This document shows positions 1 to 6,846 of a stretch of 11,602 bases of DNA, piece after piece; within the stretch, counting starts at the first letter, position 1, and each line of letters opens with the position of its first letter. Origin of the DNA: an uncultured Bacilli bacterium (GTDB lineage: Bacteria; Bacillota_I; Bacilli_A; RF39; UBA660). The DNA lies in contig CALVYX010000023.1 of NCBI GenBank assembly GCA_944372315.1, forward strand, positions 1 through 11,602, in the 5' to 3' direction. The notes beneath the pieces were generated by a model. It made no database searches. It saw nothing but the letters and a program-made list of their open reading frames with translations, and had not been told where the DNA came from. The position numbers were made by a program, and so were the translations under genes.

Positions 1-278
1 TCTACGATTGAACTCTTTGTACCATCTATTCCTCATCACGCTTGTTATATAAGATTAATAAAAATCCTCACATTCTAAAACTAGGATAATAAAAAGAAAA
101 AGAGCTAGGCCGTCACAAAAATGGATATGATAACCCTTGTTATAATCTGCCTAAACTCAATCGCATAAATTTACTCAAAATGAGTAGTTCTTATTATACT
201 TGTAAAAGGATGATTTGCAACTTCACCAATTTACTAATCAGTATTATACGTGTTATAATAAACACAAGGTGATAAAAA
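1..278. other. Non-coding left edge, no gene seen
   Basis: No open frame of useful length with a ribosome binding site is visible on either strand. A small hairpin, TACTCA (172-177) with TGAGTA (181-186), lacks a proper T-run, so it is a poor terminator. A TGTTATAAT extended -10-like string lies at 138-146 without a recognisable -35 box. The only site with a clear job is the promoter immediately before the first gene. The stretch may hold the tail of an upstream transcript outside the window. Confidence 0.4.
251..272 (+). promoter_or_regulatory. Extended -10 promoter and RBS of the SDR gene
   Basis: A perfect TATAAT at 254-259 is preceded by TGT (251-253), giving an extended -10. The -35 position at 231-236 (TTACTA) is weak. 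A Shine-Dalgarno AAGGTGA lies at 266-272, six bases before the ATG. The -10 sits inside a short palindrome, GTGTT (250-254) and AACAC (261-265), which could be an operator or could be chance. Confidence 0.6.
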
Positions 279-1319
279 ATGGGAAAAGTTTATATAATAA
301 CTGGTGCTAATGGTCATTTAGGAAATACGATAGCTAGAAAGTTAGTGGCGGATAATAAAGAAGTTAGAGCTTTGGTATTACCTAATGATCCAGTTAAGTC
401 TTTAGATGATGTTAAATGTAATATTTTTTATGGTGATGTGACTGACAAAAATAGTTTGGAAGATATTTTTAATGTTAAGGAAGGTGATGAGACAATAGTT
501 ATTCATTGCGCAGGAATTGTATCTATTGCTAGTAAATATCAACAAAAAGTATATAACGTTAATGTTTTAGGAACTAAAAATATAGTGGATATGGCTTTGA
601 CTAAAAATGTTTCTAAATTTGTATATGTAAGTAGTGTACATGCTATTATGGAACCGCCTAAAGGAAAAAAGATAACAGAAGTTAGTGATTTTAATCCAGA
701 TAATGTAGTAGGACTTTATGCTAAAACAAAGGCTGAAGCTACTAACTACGTTTTATCTAAATCTAAAGAAGGATTAAATGCATGTGTTGTTCATCCATCT
801 GGAATTATTGGACCAAACGATTATGGTCATGGTCATCTTACTCAAATGATAATGGATTATTTAGATGGTAGATTAACCGCTTGTGTTAAAGGTGGATATG
901 ATTTTGTGGATGTAAGAGATGTGGCGGACGGAGTATTAAGAGCGGTAGAACACGGTAAAAGTGGAGAATGCTATATTTTATCTAATCAATATTTTACAGT
1001 ATCAGATATTCTTAATAGATTAAGTAAAATAAGTGGTAAAAAGCCAATAAAAACTGTGTTACCATTATGGTTTGCTAAACTGACAGCATCACTTGCAGAA
1101 AAATATTATAAAATTTTAAAGCAACCACCATTATACACTAGTTATTCCTTATTTACTTTATCGTCTAACGCTAACTTTTCTCATGATAAAGCAACGAAAG
1201 AATTAGGATATATCAATCGTAACATCGATGATACTTTGAGTGATACCATAGATTGGTTAGTGGAACACGATAGAGTACCAAAATATCAAAAAAAATATAT
1301 AAAACAAAAAAGAAACTAA
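279..1319 (+). CDS. Extended-SDR NAD(P)-dependent epimerase/dehydratase-like oxidoreductase
   Basis: Cytosolic Rossmann-fold protein of the extended short-chain dehydrogenase/reductase superfamily, 346 aa, a normal full length. The nucleotide-binding motif TGANGHLG is at residues 8-15, the catalytic Ser lies in YVSS (about 116-119), and the catalytic Tyr147/Lys151 pair lies in YAKTK. HPSGIIGP (172-179) and FVDVRDVADG (209-218) are typical of dihydroflavonol-4-reductase-like and NAD-dependent epimerase members. The substrate cannot be read from sequence; candidates are sugar-nucleotide, sterol-like or aldehyde/ketone substrates. The ATG has a good Shine-Dalgarno and an extended -10 promoter, so it is probably transcribed alone. 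Its stop codon lies inside the terminator shared with the convergent ldh gene. The family is secure; the specific reaction is unknown. Confidence 0.9.
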   Translation: MGKVYIITGANGHLGNTIARKLVADNKEVRALVLPNDPVKSLDDVKCNIFYGDVTDKNSLEDIFNVKEGDETIVIHCAGIVSIASKYQQKVYNVNVLGTKNIVDMALTKNVSKFVYVSSVHAIMEPPKGKKITEVSDFNPDNVVGLYAKTKAEATNYVLSKSKEGLNACVVHPSGIIGPNDYGHGHLTQMIMDYLDGRLTACVKGGYDFVDVRDVADGVLRAVEHGKSGECYILSNQYFTVSDILNRLSKISGKKPIKTVLPLWFAKLTASLAEKYYKILKQPPLYTSYSLFTLSSNANFSHDKATKELGYINRNIDDTLSDTIDWLVEHDRVPKYQKKYIKQKRN

Positions 1320-1333
1320 AATAGTTTCTTTTT
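1307..1333. terminator. Bidirectional intrinsic terminator between SDR gene and ldh
   Basis: A perfect 12-bp stem (1307-1318 with 1322-1333) with a 3-nt loop. The arms end in A-runs and T-runs, so it can terminate transcription on both strands. The TAA of the plus-strand gene (1317-1319) and the last codon position of the minus-strand gene (1332-1334) both fall in it. Confidence 0.85.
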
Positions 1334-2246
1334 AAATGTCTTTTACTTGGTAGATAGCATCTTTTAAAACATCAATAGAATTTTGTAGTTTATCTTTTTC
1401 ATCATCATTTAGTTTTACATAAATTCTTTTGGATGCCCCATTTTTATTAATGATAGTAGGACCACCTACAAAAACATCATTATCTTCATCGTAAGAGGAA
1501 ACAGTTAAGATTAAATTTTCATCTCCTAAAATAGCATTAGTGATTTTCACTAAACTCATACCTATTCCGTAACTAGTGTTTCCTTTTTTATTAATGATTT
1601 CGTAAGCTGCATTTCTTACTTTATCACAAATTTCAGTTAACTCATCTTCCTTTAAGAAATCTCTTATGTTTTGAATACCTATATTAGCATTACTCCATGG
1701 AACAAATTCACTATCTCCATGTTCACCAATCACATAAGCATGAACATTTTTAGGATGGATATGAATTTTTTTAGCAACTTCATATCTTAATCTTGCAGTG
1801 TCTAGTGTAGTGCCACTACCAATAACCTTATTAGGATTAAAGCCTGAATGTTTCCATGTGATATAAGTCATAACATCTACAGGATTAGTGGCAATAATAT
1901 AAATTCCATCAAAACCACTTTTGTTAACTTCTTCAATGATATTTTTGAATATTTTATCATTTTTATGGATTAAGTCCATTCTTGTTTCGCCTTTTTCTTG
2001 ATTAGCTCCTGCTGCTATTACAACAATTTTAGCATCCTTACAATCTTGATAAGTTCCAGCTCTTGTTATTACATTGGAAGGAGCAAAAGCAAGTCCATGG
2101 TTTAAATCCATAGCTTCTCCTACTGTTTTATCATGATTTAAATCAATTAATACTAATTCATTTACATATGTTCTTTGATTTAAAAGCGCATAGGCATAAC
2201 TCATTCCTACATTTCCACAACCAATGATGGCAACTTTATTTTTCAT
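1332..2246 (-). CDS. ldh: L-lactate dehydrogenase
   Basis: Cytosolic enzyme that reduces pyruvate to L-lactate with NADH, regenerating NAD+ for fermentative glycolysis. At 304 aa it is close to the usual 310-320. The Rossmann motif GCGNVG is at residues 10-14. The specificity loop GANQEKGETR carries Gln83 at the position that marks lactate rather than malate dehydrogenase, followed by Arg89. The catalytic set is completed by Asp149 and Arg152 (LDTAR) and His176 (GEHGD). Arg154 and His169 align with Arg173 and His188, the fructose-1,6-bisphosphate site of allosteric bacterial LDHs, so FBP activation is inferred. A strong Shine-Dalgarno AGGAGGT precedes the ATG. The gene is monocistronic and divergent from the membrane-protein gene at 2381. 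Confidence 0.95.
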   Translation of the reverse strand: MKNKVAIIGCGNVGMSYAYALLNQRTYVNELVLIDLNHDKTVGEAMDLNHGLAFAPSNVITRAGTYQDCKDAKIVVIAAGANQEKGETRMDLIHKNDKIFKNIIEEVNKSGFDGIYIIATNPVDVMTYITWKHSGFNPNKVIGSGTTLDTARLRYEVAKKIHIHPKNVHAYVIGEHGDSEFVPWSNANIGIQNIRDFLKEDELTEICDKVRNAAYEIINKKGNTSYGIGMSLVKITNAILGDENLILTVSSYDEDNDVFVGGPTIINKNGASKRIYVKLNDDEKDKLQNSIDVLKDAIYQVKDI

Positions 2247-2250
2247 AATA

Positions 2251-2269
2251 ACCTCCTAATAGTATTATA
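2251..2269 (-). promoter_or_regulatory. ldh promoter (extended -10) and RBS
   Basis: Reading the minus strand, TATAAT (2269-2264) is preceded by TGG, making an extended -10. The -35 position (2292-2287, ATTATG) is poor. The Shine-Dalgarno AGGAGGT (2257-2251) begins about where transcription would start, so the leader would be very short; an additional upstream start is possible. Confidence 0.55.
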
Positions 2270-2297
2270 CCATTATCTTTGTCTTTCATAATATAAA

Positions 2298-2326
2298 GTG
2301 TCAAATAAATGAATTGAAATTGACAC
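2298..2326. repeat. Inverted repeat GTGTCAA / TTGACAC in the divergent promoter region
   Basis: Perfect 7-bp arms at 2298-2304 and 2320-2326 are separated by 15 bases. The right arm contains the TTGACA -35 box of the plus-strand promoter, so a protein binding here would cover it. The arms do not resemble the Rex consensus. They may be an operator, or simply two -35-like strings facing apart. Confidence 0.4.
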
Positions 2327-2373
2327 AAAATTTATTTTATAGTATATTGATAATAGAATATAAACTAAGGGAG
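2320..2373 (+). promoter_or_regulatory. Sigma-A-type promoter and RBS of the membrane-protein gene
   Basis: A consensus -35 box TTGACA (2320-2325), a 17-bp spacer and the -10 box TATATT (2343-2348) form the strongest classical promoter in the window. The Shine-Dalgarno AAGGGAG is at 2367-2373, seven bases before the ATG at 2381. Confidence 0.8.
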
Positions 2374-2380
2374 TGCTATT

Positions 2381-3106
2381 ATGGATTATTCAAATACTAG
2401 GTATGCTAATAGTAGAAGAACACAAAACGGAAATGTAAGAGACCCTAGAGATGATTATAGAAGAAGACCAGTAGAAGAAAGAGAAGATAAAATTAATCGT
2501 GCTAGAAATAATAGTGTTTCATCTCGTAAAAAAGATATTATCGATGTGAAATATAGAGATTCGAGATTTAAAATATCAGCCCATCGTCTAAAAGTAGCAG
2601 TAGTTACTAGCTTTTTGGCAACAGCGATTGCTGCAACTTCATTAGGAATAGGACTTACTAATCAATTTCATCAAGCACAAGATCGTAGAACTGTTACAGA
2701 AGAATTAAGAACTTATGCTCAATTGGTCGGAAATGAAACTCATAGGACGAATGATTTACAAGGCTATTGGTATGATACTTTTGATATTGCTAAAGGAGTA
2801 TTAAAAGATGAAGATATGCATCGAGCTTTGTATGGAGTTTATAAAGATATTGGATATAATCAAGCAAATAAAGTTGAACAAACAGATGATGTTATAAGAA
2901 ATATGAAAACCATTGCTTCCTCTAGTTCTGAACAGTATGGTGATAAACCAGTATATGATAGTTTTAATGATTATTTGATAAAAAACAATTTCGTTGATAA
3001 AGATGGTAGACCTTCTACGGCAGTATACGAAGAAAAGATGGATCAATATGTTTTAGGACAAGCTAAGATGAATGAGGTAATGCAGGAAACAGGATTTAAA
3101 AAATAA
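2381..3106 (+). CDS. Single-pass membrane protein of unknown function
   Basis: I do not recognise this 241-aa protein. Residues 1-68 are strongly charged, rich in Arg, Asp and Asn, and probably disordered. One hydrophobic segment follows at about 71-93, then a mixed, largely helical-looking C-terminal part of about 148 residues with no Cys and no clear motif. By the positive-inside rule the N-terminus is cytoplasmic and the C-terminal part extracytoplasmic. It has a consensus promoter and good Shine-Dalgarno, so it is likely well expressed, and it is followed after 13 bases by the small acidic protein gene, so the two probably form an operon. A role at the envelope is inference only. Confidence 0.8.
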   Translation: MDYSNTRYANSRRTQNGNVRDPRDDYRRRPVEEREDKINRARNNSVSSRKKDIIDVKYRDSRFKISAHRLKVAVVTSFLATAIAATSLGIGLTNQFHQAQDRRTVTEELRTYAQLVGNETHRTNDLQGYWYDTFDIAKGVLKDEDMHRALYGVYKDIGYNQANKVEQTDDVIRNMKTIASSSSEQYGDKPVYDSFNDYLIKNNFVDKDGRPSTAVYEEKMDQYVLGQAKMNEVMQETGFKK

Positions 3107-3119
3107 AAGGGGAATATAT

Positions 3120-3359
3120 ATGAATGAATTAGATGCTTTAAAATTAGAAGGAAAAGATTATGTGATTGTTGATGAAGAAAAAGTAAATGGAACACTATAT
3201 GTTCATTTAGCTAGTGCAGATGACCCTGAAGATTTTTGTATTCGTAAAGTGGTTATCAAGAATAATGAAGAAATTTTAACTGGACTAGATAGTGATGAAG
3301 AATTTGATTTAGCTCTTGATGCTTTCATTAAGAAAAATCATAGCGATTTAGAAAATTAG
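3120..3359 (+). CDS. Small acidic DUF1292-like protein
   Basis: A 79-aa acidic cytosolic protein. The C-terminal pattern of a beta-rich core, then LDSDEEFDLALDAFIKK (residues about 56-72), resembles the DUF1292/YrzB family of Bacillota, whose members are about 80-100 aa and end in a similar acidic E-E-F/W motif. The function of that family is not established. The start is supported by AAGGGG at 3107-3112, seven bases before the ATG, and the gene is close behind the membrane protein gene, so co-transcription is likely. It ends in TAG, and the -35 box of the T-box promoter begins on the next base. The family match is by eye and moderate. Confidence 0.75.
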   Translation: MNELDALKLEGKDYVIVDEEKVNGTLYVHLASADDPEDFCIRKVVIKNNEEILTGLDSDEEFDLALDAFIKKNHSDLEN

Positions 3360-3388
3360 TTTACAAAAACATATCTTTGTGTTACAAT
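3360..3388 (+). promoter_or_regulatory. Promoter of the T-box / glyS operon
   Basis: TTTACA (3360-3365), a 17-bp spacer and TACAAT (3383-3388), with TGT (3380-3382) before the -10. It starts on the base after the previous stop codon. Transcription should begin near 3395, which fixes the 5' end of the T-box leader and leaves no room for a full-length Stem I. Confidence 0.75.
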
Positions 3389-3394
3389 ATGCCT

Positions 3395-3530
3395 TATATA
3401 AATGCGATGACGGGGATGGAAACCTATCAGCATTATAAAAAGAGTGATTCTTCTAGAATAAGTAAGGTGGAACCGCGATTAGTAATCGTCCTTACATATA
3501 CCTAGAAGATTTATTTTATAAGGAGATGAT
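3395..3530 (+). ncRNA. Glycine T-box riboswitch with short Stem I, probably translational
   Basis: The conserved T-box core AAGGTGGAACCGCG is at 3464-3477. Antisequestrator: GTAAGG (3462-3467) pairs with CCTTAC (3490-3495), a 7-nt bulge UGGAACC (3468-3474) is left out, and CGATT (3476-3480) pairs with AATCG (3484-3488). The bulge reads UGGA, matching a UCCA tRNA end with discriminator U73, as in bacterial tRNA-Gly. Upstream is a Stem III hairpin ATTCT/AGAAT (3447-3459). Stem I is only about 35 nt: AATGC/GCATT (3401-3405, 3430-3434) and GAT/ATC, enclosing the T-box-like GATGACGGGG. A GGA codon at 3418-3420 is a candidate specifier. In the alternative fold TCCTTA (3489-3494) pairs with TAAGGA (3519-3524), masking the Shine-Dalgarno. 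No strong terminator hairpin is evident. Confidence 0.88.
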
Positions 3531-3533
3531 AAT

Positions 3534-4304
3534 ATGATAGATATTAAAGGAAAAGAATTAATGGAAAACGGCAATTATGATATGTTAATTATAATTGAAC
3601 GTGAAGGAGAATATTATGTTCAATTTACTGGTTCTAAAGATGAAAAAGTAAAAACTAATAAGAATGATGTAAGTGAAAATTATATTAATAACGAGTCTAA
3701 AGAAAAAGTAGAAGAGCAGATCTTAGGAATGGTAAGTAAATTTTTGAATGATAATAAGATCAATTTTGTAGAAAATAGAAATGCTTTAAGATTTTATGGT
3801 GGAACTTTTTCACTAGTTAATACTATGGATAAGAAAACGATGATTTTAAAAATGTTTGATAGTTCATTAGAAGAAATAAAGCAGATGACCATGGATAAAT
3901 TTACAACGGATAGATTAGAATTTTGTGAGGAAAATAAAGATGCAACTAGTTATGAATTTTCAGCATGTGACCATAGTTCTTATGATTGTGGATATTCTAC
4001 TGCTGGAGAAAAATCACTTGTTAAATTTGATTTATTAACAATAGATGACAAAATAATTTATGAAGAGAGAAGATTCTTTAAGGATTTCCTTTGGGATCGT
4101 TTAAATAGTGTAGGTGAAGAAGCTAAATTTTATGAACGTGAAGCATATAACTGTTTATATCCATCACAAAATGGTCAAAAATATGGATTAGTTTGTGGAA
4201 ATATTACGATTCAAACATTTAATAGTAGTGTTGCCGATGTTATGGATGAAGTATCACGTGAATATAATGAAGAATTAAAAACTGCTAAAGTAAAAAGAAA
4301 ATAA
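3534..4304 (+). CDS. Unknown 256-aa protein, first gene of the T-box operon
   Basis: I do not recognise this protein. It is soluble, with no signal peptide or membrane segment, mixed alpha/beta in character, and acidic with a Lys/Arg tail. Six cysteines are scattered (in EFCEEN, SACDHSSYDCGYS, YNCLYPS and LVCGN, for example) without a clear metal-binding spacing. AAGGAG (3520-3525) lies eight bases before the ATG and is the site that the T-box can mask, so the start at 3534 is well supported. glyS follows after a 14-base gap, so both genes should share the transcript, and translation of glyS may depend on translation of this gene. A link to glycine supply or tRNA charging is inferred from regulation, not from its sequence. 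Confidence 0.82.
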   Translation: MIDIKGKELMENGNYDMLIIIEREGEYYVQFTGSKDEKVKTNKNDVSENYINNESKEKVEEQILGMVSKFLNDNKINFVENRNALRFYGGTFSLVNTMDKKTMILKMFDSSLEEIKQMTMDKFTTDRLEFCEENKDATSYEFSACDHSSYDCGYSTAGEKSLVKFDLLTIDDKIIYEERRFFKDFLWDRLNSVGEEAKFYEREAYNCLYPSQNGQKYGLVCGNITIQTFNSSVADVMDEVSREYNEELKTAKVKRK

Positions 4305-4318
4305 TTGGAGGCTTAATT

Positions 4319-5686
4319 ATGGATGAATTTACAATGGAGAAATTAGTTAATTTCTGTAAACAGTATGGATTTATTTTTCAAGGTAGTGAGATATATGGTG
4401 GTCTTGCTAATACTTGGGATTATGGTCCACTAGGGTCAAGGTTAAAGAATAATTTGAAAGATGCATGGAGAAAAAGATTTATTCAAGAGCGAGACAATGC
4501 CTATGAAGTAGATGCTGATATTTTAATGCATCCTAGAGTATGGGAAGCATCTGGACATGTAGGAAGTTTTTCTGATCCATTAATCGATTGTAAAGGATGC
4601 AAAATGCGTCATCGTGCAGATAACTTAGTTAATGATTATACCAATTCTTCTATTGGTGACGCTATGAGTGAACAAGAATTAATGGATTATATTAAAGAGA
4701 ATAAAATTCCGTGTCCTAATTGTGGAGAGACTAATTTTACTGACATCAGACAATTTAACTTAATGTTTGAAACGAATAGAGGAGTTATTAAGGATAGTAA
4801 AAGTGTTATTTATTTAAGACCAGAAAATGCACAAGGTGAGTATGTTAACTTTTTAAATGTTCTAAGAAGTATGAGATGTAAATTGCCATTTAGTATTGGT
4901 CAAATTGGTAAAGCTTTTAGAAATGAGATAACACCGGGTAATTTTACTTTTAGAACGATTGAATTTGAACAAATGGAATATCAAACTTTCTGTAAGGAAG
5001 GGGACGATGTTAAGTTATATGAATATTTTAAAGAATATGGTAAAAAATTCTATATGGACTTAGGTATTCCTTCTGATAAATTACGTTTTCATGATCATGA
5101 AAAACTAGCTCATTATGCGAAAGCTGCTTGTGATATTGAGTATAAATTTCCTTTTGGTTGGGGAGAAATCAATGGTACTCATAATCGTACTAATTTTGAT
5201 TTAACTAGACATCAAGAATATAGTGGTGTTAGCCAAGAATATTTTGATCAAGATACTAATACAAAATATATTCCATATATTATTGAATCTACTTATGGAC
5301 TTGATCGTAGTGTTTTAGCTATTTTATTTAATTCTTATTATACAGAAGAAGTAGATGGAGAGACTAGAGAAGTTATGAAATTTCATCCATTTTTAGCACC
5401 ATATAAAGTAACTATTTTACCACTTATTAAAAAGTATCATGGAGCAAAAGCCACTGAAATTTATCATAAATTACAAAAAAGTTTTATGTGTAGTTATGAT
5501 GATAGCGGTAATATAGGAAAACGTTATCGCCGTAGTGATGTAATTGGTACACCTTTTGCTATTACTATTGATGATGATACTTTAAATAATAATACTGTTA
5601 CTATAAGAGATCGAGATACGATGGAGCAAGTAGTAATTAGTTTAGATGAAGTGGAAGATTATATTTCTAATCATATTAAATTTTAA
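4319..5686 (+). CDS. glyS: Glycyl-tRNA synthetase, homodimeric class II type
   Basis: Cytosolic enzyme that charges tRNA-Gly with glycine using ATP. At 455 aa it is full length for the alpha-2 form. The N-terminal signature FQGSEIYGG...WDYGPLG is at residues 20-39. A zinc-site insertion has Cys91, Cys94, Cys132 and Cys135. LRPENAQGEYVNF begins near 166, motif 2 FRNE is at 200-203 with the FRTIEFEQMEY strand after it, and motif 3 is ESTYGLDR ending at Arg330. The anticodon-binding domain starts near 365 (HPFLAPYKV) and contains GKRYRRSDVIGTPF and TIRDRDTMEQV. GGAGG at 4307-4311 supports the start. It shares the T-box transcript with the preceding unknown gene, consistent with induction by uncharged tRNA-Gly. 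Confidence 0.97.
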   Translation: MDEFTMEKLVNFCKQYGFIFQGSEIYGGLANTWDYGPLGSRLKNNLKDAWRKRFIQERDNAYEVDADILMHPRVWEASGHVGSFSDPLIDCKGCKMRHRADNLVNDYTNSSIGDAMSEQELMDYIKENKIPCPNCGETNFTDIRQFNLMFETNRGVIKDSKSVIYLRPENAQGEYVNFLNVLRSMRCKLPFSIGQIGKAFRNEITPGNFTFRTIEFEQMEYQTFCKEGDDVKLYEYFKEYGKKFYMDLGIPSDKLRFHDHEKLAHYAKAACDIEYKFPFGWGEINGTHNRTNFDLTRHQEYSGVSQEYFDQDTNTKYIPYIIESTYGLDRSVLAILFNSYYTEEVDGETREVMKFHPFLAPYKVTILPLIKKYHGAKATEIYHKLQKSFMCSYDDSGNIGKRYRRSDVIGTPFAITIDDDTLNNNTVTIRDRDTMEQVVISLDEVEDYISNHIKF

Positions 5687-5711
5687 AATACTGTTTTTAC
5701 AGTATTTTTTT
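5685..5711 (+). terminator. Intrinsic terminator after glyS
   Basis: A perfect 10-bp stem (5685-5694 with 5699-5708), TTTT loop, followed by further T residues. The last two bases of the glyS stop codon (5684-5686) are the first two of the stem. Confidence 0.88.
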
Positions 5712-5722
5712 ATTTCCATTTG

Positions 5723-5747
5723 TGTTATACTAAATTTGTAGGTGAGG
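5723..5747 (+). promoter_or_regulatory. Promoter and RBS of the AI-2E-family gene
   Basis: TATACT at 5726-5731 is preceded by TGT, an extended -10; the -35 position is a T-rich non-consensus. AGGTGAGG (5740-5747) lies right before ATG 5751 and serves as Shine-Dalgarno. The in-frame GTG at 5742 falls inside that site and only about four bases after the predicted transcript start, so ATG 5751 is the better start. Confidence 0.65.
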
Positions 5748-5750
5748 TAT

Positions 5751-6824
5751 ATGTTTAAAAATAAGTTGAATTATAGACTATTAAATATTGCAATATTTTC
5801 TATTATATTTTTAGTTTTATATAAAACAGGACCATTATGGATAGGAATTGTAGGAAAAGTGTGGGAAATAATTTTTCCGTTCTTTATAGCATTTATTGTA
5901 GCGTATGCTTTAAATCCTTTTTTACAATTTATGTTAAATAAAAAAATACCTAAACCAATAGCATTAACAATTATTATTGCTATTATTGTAGGAATTATTG
6001 CTTTGTTAGTTGCGCTTATTATTCCGTTATTATTTAATCAATTATCAAGCTTATTTAGTAGTATTTTAGCATTTGTAAGAGAATTAATGACTGATTATGA
6101 TCTTAACTTAGGGCCATTACAAGCAACCTTAACAGAAAGCTTTAATGAAATTATTTCTGGTATGAGTAAATTTGTATCAGACGGTGCTGTTAGTATGATT
6201 AATAATTCTCTTAGTGCAGTATCTATTTTCATTATTGCAATTGCAGCAGCTATTTATTTACTAGTAGATATGCAAAAAATAAGAGCAGAGTTTAAGGAAT
6301 ATTTATTAAGTAAGAATCAAAGATTATTTAGATATTTTAAGATTCTAGATACAGAAATGAAAAACTATTTAACAGGATTTCTTAAAATAGTAGGTATCAC
6401 TTTAGTAGAATATACAGTAGCATTCTTAATTATAGGTCATCCCAATGCTATTTTGTTAGGATTCTTAGCAGCTATCGCTACTTTAATTCCTTATTTTGGT
6501 GGAATGATTACGAATGTTATAGCAGCTATTACTGCATTTGTTATTAGCCCTGGATTATTTATTAGAACTATAATATGTTTCTTTGTTTTATCAGCGCTAG
6601 ATGGTTATGTGATAAATCCATTTGTCTATGGAAAAACTAATAAGGTACATCCGTTAGTAGTTATATTTTCCGTTTTTGCAGGAGGAATATTATTTGGAAT
6701 ATTGGGTATTATTATTTCACTACCTCTAGCAATCATAATTATTGCAACATACAAATTTTATCGTAGAGATATCAATGAAAAATTAGAGGATATGAAATTT
6801 ATTAAATCCAAAGAAGAAGAGTAA
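5751..6824 (+). CDS. AI-2E family transporter (PerM/TqsA-type permease)
   Basis: A 357-aa integral membrane protein with about eight hydrophobic segments. Two lie at the N-terminus with the AYALNPFLQFML signature near residues 46-60, then a long helix, a hydrophilic loop (about 95-150), and a C-terminal cluster. Family-typical strings are YFGGMITNVIAAITA, LDGYVINPFVYGKTNKVHPL and GGILFGILGIIISLPLAIII. Members include TqsA, implicated in autoinducer-2 export, and others linked to ion or solute transport, so the substrate cannot be assigned here. It has its own promoter and terminator. I chose ATG 5751 over GTG 5742 because the GTG overlaps the Shine-Dalgarno. The stop codon is embedded in the terminator stem. 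Confidence 0.92.
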   Translation: MFKNKLNYRLLNIAIFSIIFLVLYKTGPLWIGIVGKVWEIIFPFFIAFIVAYALNPFLQFMLNKKIPKPIALTIIIAIIVGIIALLVALIIPLLFNQLSSLFSSILAFVRELMTDYDLNLGPLQATLTESFNEIISGMSKFVSDGAVSMINNSLSAVSIFIIAIAAAIYLLVDMQKIRAEFKEYLLSKNQRLFRYFKILDTEMKNYLTGFLKIVGITLVEYTVAFLIIGHPNAILLGFLAAIATLIPYFGGMITNVIAAITAFVISPGLFIRTIICFFVLSALDGYVINPFVYGKTNKVHPLVVIFSVFAGGILFGILGIIISLPLAIIIIATYKFYRRDINEKLEDMKFIKSKEEE

Positions 6825-6846
6825 CGAAAGTTACTCTTTATTTTGT
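6817..6846 (+). terminator. Intrinsic terminator after the AI-2E-family gene
   Basis: A 9-bp stem AAGAGTAAC (6817-6825) with GTTACTCTT (6830-6838) and a GAAA tetraloop, then a T-rich tract. The stop codon TAA (6822-6824) is in the left arm. Confidence 0.82.

Noticed and set aside
2801..3046. Minus-strand open frame of 81 codons
   Set aside because: Lies fully antisense inside the membrane-protein gene, has low-complexity Ile/Phe-rich translation and no ribosome binding site.
3120..3360. A longer T-box Stem I extending upstream
   Set aside because: This stretch is coding with a good RBS, and a clear promoter lies between it and the T-box core.
5742..5750. GTG start for the AI-2E-family gene
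   Set aside because: The GTG is part of the Shine-Dalgarno site and only about four bases from the predicted transcript start; ATG 5751 fits better.
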